Source of the DNA: Streptomyces griseofuscus
GTDB taxonomy: Bacteria; Actinomycetota; Actinomycetes; Streptomycetales; Streptomycetaceae
Direction of reading: 5' to 3'
Assembly (NCBI RefSeq): GCF_014673495.1
Contig: NZ_CP051006.1
Span: forward strand, 8,183,001-8,247,000
DNA: 64,000 nucleotides
The position numbers and the translations under genes were made by a program. The notes under the pieces are model-generated. The model had not been told where the DNA came from, did not search any database, and saw only the letters and a program-made list of their open reading frames with translations. This document shows positions 59,923-64,000 of this stretch, one piece after another; the stretch's first letter is position 1, and every line of letters starts with the position of its first letter.

Positions 59923-60306
59923 ATGGTGGAAGGCGCGCAGCTCAAGCAGGCCGAGGCGAGCAAGCGGTATGAGGTGTTTCACACCGACTGCCCTGCGCGC
60001 GACATGGTCGACCACGTCACCAGCAGGTGGGGTATCTGGGTGCTGATCTCCTTGCGGAGCAACGACCTTCGGTTCTTCGAACTGCGTGACAGCATCCAGG
60101 GCATCAGCGAGAAGATGCTCGCCCAGACCTTGCGGGCGCTCGTTGAGGACGGGCTGGTCCGGCGGGAGGTCGCGCCCACGACGCCGCCCCAAGTCACCTA
60201 CGGACTCACCGAGTTCGGCCAGGACATCGGCGAGCCCCTGACAGACCTGTTCGACCGGATCACGAAGCGGCTGCCGGCGGATCAGCGCCCGCCGCGCAAT
60301 GGCTGA
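59923..60306 (+). CDS. HxlR-family redox-sensing regulator, QorR-like
   Basis: A 127-residue winged-helix regulator. A cysteine sits near the N-terminus in VFHTDCPARDMV, the position used for oxidant sensing in QorR/HypR. The HTH follows (SRWGIWVLISLRSNDLRFFE, ISEKMLAQTLRALVEDGLVR), with the wing VTYGLTEFGQDIGEPL. It is divergent from the reductase, with its operator in the gap. Oxidation should release DNA and induce the reductase. Confidence 0.9.
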   Translation: MVEGAQLKQAEASKRYEVFHTDCPARDMVDHVTSRWGIWVLISLRSNDLRFFELRDSIQGISEKMLAQTLRALVEDGLVRREVAPTTPPQVTYGLTEFGQDIGEPLTDLFDRITKRLPADQRPPRNG

Positions 60307-60331
60307 TCGCGGCGCAGTCGCCGGGTGAGCG

Positions 60332-60970
60332 TCACTCCGGCCACGGGTTGTTCCGGACGATCTCCACGAAGTCCTTGCGGCGGAACGAGGCGTCGAAGTG
60401 GGCCAGGACGTCGTCGTTCATGGTCCCGAAGGTGGTGTCCGGGCGGTCGGCCATGCCGTCGTAGAAGGCCTTCAGGATGCGTTTCTTGAAGTCGGGGCGC
60501 GGGTGCGCGGCCAGGACCTCGGCCCGCTGCCCCTCGGTGATCTCCGTGAGGCCGAGGCCGAGGACATCGGTCTCCACACCGAGGGTCACCACGGCGATCT
60601 CCGGCGACAGCTGGAGCGGCACCTCCGGGGTGGTGTGCAGCGCGATGGCGAGCCAGACCTCGCGGGCCTCCCGCTCGGAGCGGCCGTGGTCGAGCAGGAA
60701 GGCGCGGGCGGCCTCGGCGCCGTCGAGTTCGAAGCGCCGGTCCTTGGTGGCGTAGGACGCGGTCAGACCGAGGTCGTGGAAGAGGCCGCCCACATAGGCG
60801 AGTTCGGGGTCGACGTCGAGCCCGCGCGCGGCGGCCTTCAGCGATCCCCACAGGTAGACGCGCCGCGAGTGGTGGAAGATCGTCTCGTCGGCGGCGTCCC
60901 GGACGAGATCGGTGGCTTCGCGGACCAACTGGGTGTCGGGAACGGTGATCCCCGCGATCTTCTCCGACAT
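60332..60970 (-). CDS. HD-domain phosphohydrolase family protein
   Basis: A 212-residue HD-fold protein: His in TIFHHSRRVYLWG, the HD pair in GGLFHDLGLTAS, a later His in AIALHTTPEVPL and an Asp downstream complete the metal site. This type is related to cyanamide-hydratase-like HD proteins; the reaction here is unknown. ATG 60970. It reads in the same direction as the GlxA-type regulator gene, 141 bases downstream of it, and is a likely target. Confidence 0.86.
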   Translation of the reverse strand: MSEKIAGITVPDTQLVREATDLVRDAADETIFHHSRRVYLWGSLKAAARGLDVDPELAYVGGLFHDLGLTASYATKDRRFELDGAEAARAFLLDHGRSEREAREVWLAIALHTTPEVPLQLSPEIAVVTLGVETDVLGLGLTEITEGQRAEVLAAHPRPDFKKRILKAFYDGMADRPDTTFGTMNDDVLAHFDASFRRKDFVEIVRNNPWPE

Positions 60971-61111
60971 GAGCGCTCCTCGGTCGAGTGTCGGGTGTCA
61001 GGTGCCAGGAGTGGAGTGGAACGCTTCCCAGTCTTCCTGCCGATCGAGGTACGGCCCACCGCGCAGGCTGCCGGGTACCCCACAGATCCGGACCTCGGCG
61101 GTCCGGGGCCG

Positions 61112-62098
61112 TCAGCGGGCCTCGGCCGCTGTGCCGCCCCGGGTGGTGGCGAACCGCGCCCGGTAGCCGCTCGGCGAGACCCCCAGCCGGGCCACGAAGG
61201 TACGGCGCATCGTCTCCGAGCTCCCGAACCCGGCGGCCCGCGCCGCCTCGGCCCCCCCGCGGCCCGAGCCGAGCAGCGCTTTCGCGTGCTCCAGGCGGAT
61301 CTGCTCGACGAACTTCGCCGGGGTGGTCTCCAGCTCGGCGGTGAACATCCGCGCCAGGTGGCGTGGGCTGACGCCGATGTGGGCCGCCAGCGAGCCCGCG
61401 GTGTGCGGGAGCCCGGGCTGTGCCGCGACCAGGTCGACCACGGAGCGCAGGGCCGGTGTGCGGGGCGGCCGTACCTCAAGGGGCGCCGAGAACTGGGACT
61501 GGCCGCCGGGGCGCTGCATGAACACCACGAGGTTGCGGGCGACGTTCCGTGCCAGGTCGGCGCCGTGGTCCCGCTCCACCAGCGCGAGGGCCAGGTCGAT
61601 GCCGGCCGATACTCCCGCCGAGGTGACGATGTCGCCGTCCTCCACGAACAGGGCATCGGGCCGTACCTGGACATCGGGGTGGGCGCGGGCGAGCAGCCGG
61701 GCGTGCTGCCAGTGGGTGGTGGCCCGGCGCCCGTCCAGCAGACCGGCGCCGGCCAGGGCGAACGATCCGGTGCAGATCGAGACCAGCCGCCGGGCGCGGG
61801 GGTGCAGCAGGCGGATCGCCTCGGTCAGCTCGGCGGGCACGGCCCGGATGACGAGCGCGTCGCCGCCCGGGACGACGACCGTGTCCACCTCCGCCATGTC
61901 GGCCGCCGCCCCGTCGACGGGCAGGCGCAGGCCCACGGAGGTGGCGGCCGCTGCGCCGGAGGGCGAGGCGTAGCTCAGCGCGTAGTCGGCGCCGAACAGG
62001 TTGGCCTCGGCGAACACCTCCGCCGGGCCCGCGACATCGAGCATCTTGATGCCGTCGTACACGAGGAAGAGGATGTGCCGCCCAGGTTCCCGTTCCAT
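61112..62098 (-). CDS. GlxA-type AraC regulator with DJ-1/PfpI domain
   Basis: A 328-residue regulator. Residues ~8-170 form a DJ-1/PfpI-like domain (HILFLVYDGIKMLDVAGPAE, VDTVVVPGGDAL, SICTGSFALAGAGLLDGR with the elbow Cys). Residues ~225-320 are a double-HTH AraC domain (LAAHIGVSPRHLARMFTAEL, AARAAGFGSSETMRRTFVAR). The domain order matches GlxA, an activator family in Streptomyces. ATG 62098 is chosen with GGAAAGG upstream; longer in-frame starts lack homology. The HD gene follows. Confidence 0.9.
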   Translation of the reverse strand: MEREPGRHILFLVYDGIKMLDVAGPAEVFAEANLFGADYALSYASPSGAAAATSVGLRLPVDGAAADMAEVDTVVVPGGDALVIRAVPAELTEAIRLLHPRARRLVSICTGSFALAGAGLLDGRRATTHWQHARLLARAHPDVQVRPDALFVEDGDIVTSAGVSAGIDLALALVERDHGADLARNVARNLVVFMQRPGGQSQFSAPLEVRPPRTPALRSVVDLVAAQPGLPHTAGSLAAHIGVSPRHLARMFTAELETTPAKFVEQIRLEHAKALLGSGRGGAEAARAAGFGSSETMRRTFVARLGVSPSGYRARFATTRGGTAAEAR

Positions 62099-62237
62099 GA
62101 CTGCTCGCCTTTCCGCGCACCGTGTCACCGCCCGCGGGCCGGCGCGGCCCGGCCGTGGCACTCGTAGCCTCCCATCGTCGTCGGCGGCCGCCGGGCCGCG
62201 CCATGCCCGAAGGGGCAGCTCCTCGGCGGCCGTCCGG

Positions 62238-63842
62238 TCAGTCGAGCAGCACGCCCGGATTGAGGATCCGGTGGGGGTCCAGGGCGTCCTTGGCTGCACG
62301 CATCGCCAGCGCGAACGCGTCCGGGCGCTGGCGGTCGTAGCCGGGGCGGTGGTCGCGGCCGACGGCGTGGTGGTGGGTGATGGTGGCGCGGTGGCGGTGC
62401 AGGACCTCGGTCGCGACGGCTTTGATGTCGTCCCAGATCTCGACCTCGTCGCCGGGGCGGCCCGCGACGGCCACGGTGAAGTAGGGGGCGGCGCCGTCCG
62501 GGTAGACGTGGGTGAGGCGGCAGTTGATGGTGGCCGGGTGCCCGGTGGCCTTCGCGGCGGCGGCCCCGACCTCGGTGCGGACGGCGTCGATCAGCGCGGG
62601 GATCGTGCCCCAGGTGGCGGCGGTCTCGAAGGTCTCGACGACGGCCCCCATGCGGGCCAGTCCGTCGCGCAGATAGGGCATCCGCAGGAACGCCGAGCGC
62701 CAGGCGCCCACCGCGGCGTCCGGCGGGGTGTCGCGGTCCGCCGGGGCGGCCTCGCCGCGACCGCCGTGGGCGCGGGCCAGGTCCACGGCGGCCGTGAGGC
62801 GGGCGTCGACGGGGGAGGTGGCGGACTCGAAGCCCAGGACCAGGACGGTGGAGCCGTCGTGGGAGGCACCGGACAGCAGGGCCTCGCCCGGGTCGAGCAG
62901 ACGGCAGTTGGCCGGGGCGAGATCGGACTGGGCGATGGCCCGCACCGCGTCCAGCGCGCGGTGGAAGTCAGTGAAGGCCACGGACGCGGAGGCCTTGTGC
63001 CGGGGGCGTTCCCGCAGGCGCATCCATGCCTCCGTGATGACACCGAGCGTGCCCTCGGATCCGAGGAAGAACCGGTCCGGTGATGGTCCGGCGCCGGATG
63101 CGGGCAGTCGCCAGGAGGTGCCGGCCCCGGCGGGCGTGATCACCCGCAGGGACTGCACGAAGTCGTCGATGTGGGTGTGGACGGTGGCGTAGTGGCCGCC
63201 CGCCCGGGTGGCCAGCCAGCCGCCGAGGGTGGAGAACTCGAAGCTCTGCGGGAAGTGCCGCAGGGTCAGTCCGTTGGGCCGCAACTGGGCCTCGAGCGCG
63301 GGCCCGAGGGCCCCGGCCTGGATACGGGCCGAGCGGGCCGCGGTGTCGATCTCCAGGACGCGGCCCATCGAGGTCAGGTCGAGGGAGAGCACGGCGTGAT
63401 GGGCCTCGCCGCGGTACTCCACCCCGCCGACCACCGAGGAGCCGCCGCCGAAGGGGATGACGGCCACGCCGTGCTCGCCGGCCCAGTCCAGCAGGTCGGC
63501 CACGTCCTGGTCGCGGGCCGGCCGGGCGACGAGATCCGGGATCCGGCCGGGCCGGCCGCGCAGGGCCCGGATGACATCGCGGTACGCCTTGCCCATGGCG
63601 TGCGCGGCGCGCGCCTGCGGATCGGCCGTGACCAGGTGGGCCAGGGACGCCGGGGGCGTCAAGGCGGGGCGGCCGATGGACAGGTCGGCGACCCGGGGGA
63701 TGGGCAGCGGACGGGCGAGGGTGCCGGGCAACAGGGCCCCGGTCGCGATGCATTCGGCGTCGTCGGGGTGGGCGTCGGTATAGCCCCAGCCCCACCAGGA
63801 GCGGGTGCGGGAGGTGTGCGGGTCGGTCGCGGTGGCAGGCAT
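62238..63842 (-). CDS. FAD-binding oxidase, alkylglycerone-phosphate-synthase-like
   Basis: A 534-residue PCMH-type flavoprotein. FAD-binding marks are VIPFGGGSSVVGGVEYRG, FEFSTLGGWLATRAGGHYAT and FLGSEGTLGVITEAWMRLRE. The C-terminal oxidase domain carries ITHHHAVGRDHRPGY, the His-rich active-site loop of alkyldihydroxyacetonephosphate synthases, and ends DPHRILNPGVLLD. Bacterial relatives may make ether lipids or oxidise 2-hydroxy acids. The N-terminal RSWWGWGYTD is also typical. ATG 63842. It is divergent from a TetR gene with nested palindromes between. Confidence 0.9.
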   Translation of the reverse strand: MPATATDPHTSRTRSWWGWGYTDAHPDDAECIATGALLPGTLARPLPIPRVADLSIGRPALTPPASLAHLVTADPQARAAHAMGKAYRDVIRALRGRPGRIPDLVARPARDQDVADLLDWAGEHGVAVIPFGGGSSVVGGVEYRGEAHHAVLSLDLTSMGRVLEIDTAARSARIQAGALGPALEAQLRPNGLTLRHFPQSFEFSTLGGWLATRAGGHYATVHTHIDDFVQSLRVITPAGAGTSWRLPASGAGPSPDRFFLGSEGTLGVITEAWMRLRERPRHKASASVAFTDFHRALDAVRAIAQSDLAPANCRLLDPGEALLSGASHDGSTVLVLGFESATSPVDARLTAAVDLARAHGGRGEAAPADRDTPPDAAVGAWRSAFLRMPYLRDGLARMGAVVETFETAATWGTIPALIDAVRTEVGAAAAKATGHPATINCRLTHVYPDGAAPYFTVAVAGRPGDEVEIWDDIKAVATEVLHRHRATITHHHAVGRDHRPGYDRQRPDAFALAMRAAKDALDPHRILNPGVLLD

Positions 63843-63873
63843 GGGCGCGCTCCAACGGGCTCCGGGGGACGGG

Positions 63874-63905
63874 AATTTACCCAGCAGTAAATTACCCTAG
63901 GGTAA
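63874..63905. promoter_or_regulatory. Two nested palindromes, TetR operator
   Basis: AATTTAC-CCAGCA-GTAAATT (63874-63893) and the perfect 14-mer TTACCCTAGGGTAA (63892-63905) lie end to end, two bases shared, between the FAD-enzyme gene and the TetR gene. Both carry TTAC/GTAA half-sites, so one regulator may bind a series of alternating half-sites. Confidence 0.8.
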
Positions 63906-63916
63906 GATCTGGTCCC

Positions 63917-64000
63917 ATGACAACGCTCTCCTCCAGGGCCGGTACCAAGGGCGTGCCGAGGGCCGCGCGCGAACGACAGGTCCTGGCCGCGGCCACCGAG
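63917..64000 (+). CDS. TetR-family regulator, 5' end only
   Basis: The first 28 codons before the window ends: MTTLSSRAGTKGVPRAARER then QVLAAATE, the usual opening of a TetR HTH. ATG 63917 lies 11 bases after a perfect palindrome. By position it should control the divergent alkylglycerone-phosphate-synthase-like gene. Confidence 0.7.
   Translation, partial: MTTLSSRAGTKGVPRAARERQVLAAATE

Noticed and set aside
1..64000. tRNA, rRNA, prophage or integrative element
   Set aside because: No tRNA cloverleaf, rRNA segment, integrase or attachment-type repeat was seen apart from the single IS element.

Overview
The window is high-GC actinomycete DNA, almost certainly from a Streptomyces chromosome arm. 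The evidence is strong G/C bias at third codon positions, many GTG/TTG starts with purine-rich ribosome sites, families typical of Streptomyces (LitS/LitR-type light regulators, SpoIIE-type phosphatases, GvpA, DUF6282, darcynin-like, many TetR regulators), and a density of broken genes usual for accessory arms. No rRNA, tRNA, CRISPR array or replication origin was seen.

Layout. 0-8.7 kb: a decaying stretch with a truncated TetR gene, a PAS/SpoIIE phosphatase split cleanly by an IS481-family element, a frameshifted lectin-like secreted protein, a TetR/flavin-monooxygenase divergon, a methyltransferase, a broken hypothetical gene and an M1 aminopeptidase. 9.0-16.1 kb: a tight five-gene operon (P450-like protein, two-Rossmann flavoprotein, FMN 2-hydroxyacid oxidase, MFS transporter, DUF6282 hydrolase-like protein). 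This is the best candidate here for an undescribed pathway. 16.2-18.5 kb: SPFH plus zinc-ribbon pair. 18.6-19.9 kb: cobalamin riboswitch and Ni/Co permease. 19.9-25.6 kb: a copper-ATPase remnant, a LysR/reductase divergon, and a metal-chelate ABC importer broken in all three genes. 25.7-35.4 kb: CPA1 antiporter, fasciclin protein, DUF1254 protein, phospholipase-D-like protein, an SDR/MarR divergon and an MMPL exporter.

35.4-43.3 kb is a light-response cluster: an ECF sigma factor, a B12-binding MerR-type (LitR/CarH-like) regulator, an iron-sulfur photolyase, a class I photolyase, a FAD oxidoreductase and a PLP decarboxylase. A tandem 11-bp repeat lies before the sigma gene. 43.3-52.5 kb holds a lone GvpA, a DUF4097 lipoprotein and a run of TetR modules, most with readable palindromic operators. 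One TetR appears to control both an alpha/beta hydrolase and a cupin through a shared box. 52.5-64 kb contains two more gene remnants (PAS/ATPase and a P450 that has lost its heme cysteine), a 25-residue bL37-like ribosomal protein gene, a ProP-like transporter, an ABC exporter with a 9-bp tandem array just downstream, and a VOC protein. It also has an HxlR/reductase divergon, an HD hydrolase, a GlxA-type regulator, an alkylglycerone-phosphate-synthase-like FAD enzyme and the start of another TetR gene.

Two themes recur. One is small stress or xenobiotic modules made of a regulator beside an NAD(P)-binding reductase. The other is gene decay, with about nine broken loci in 64 kb. All assignments are from reading the sequence; no database search was run.
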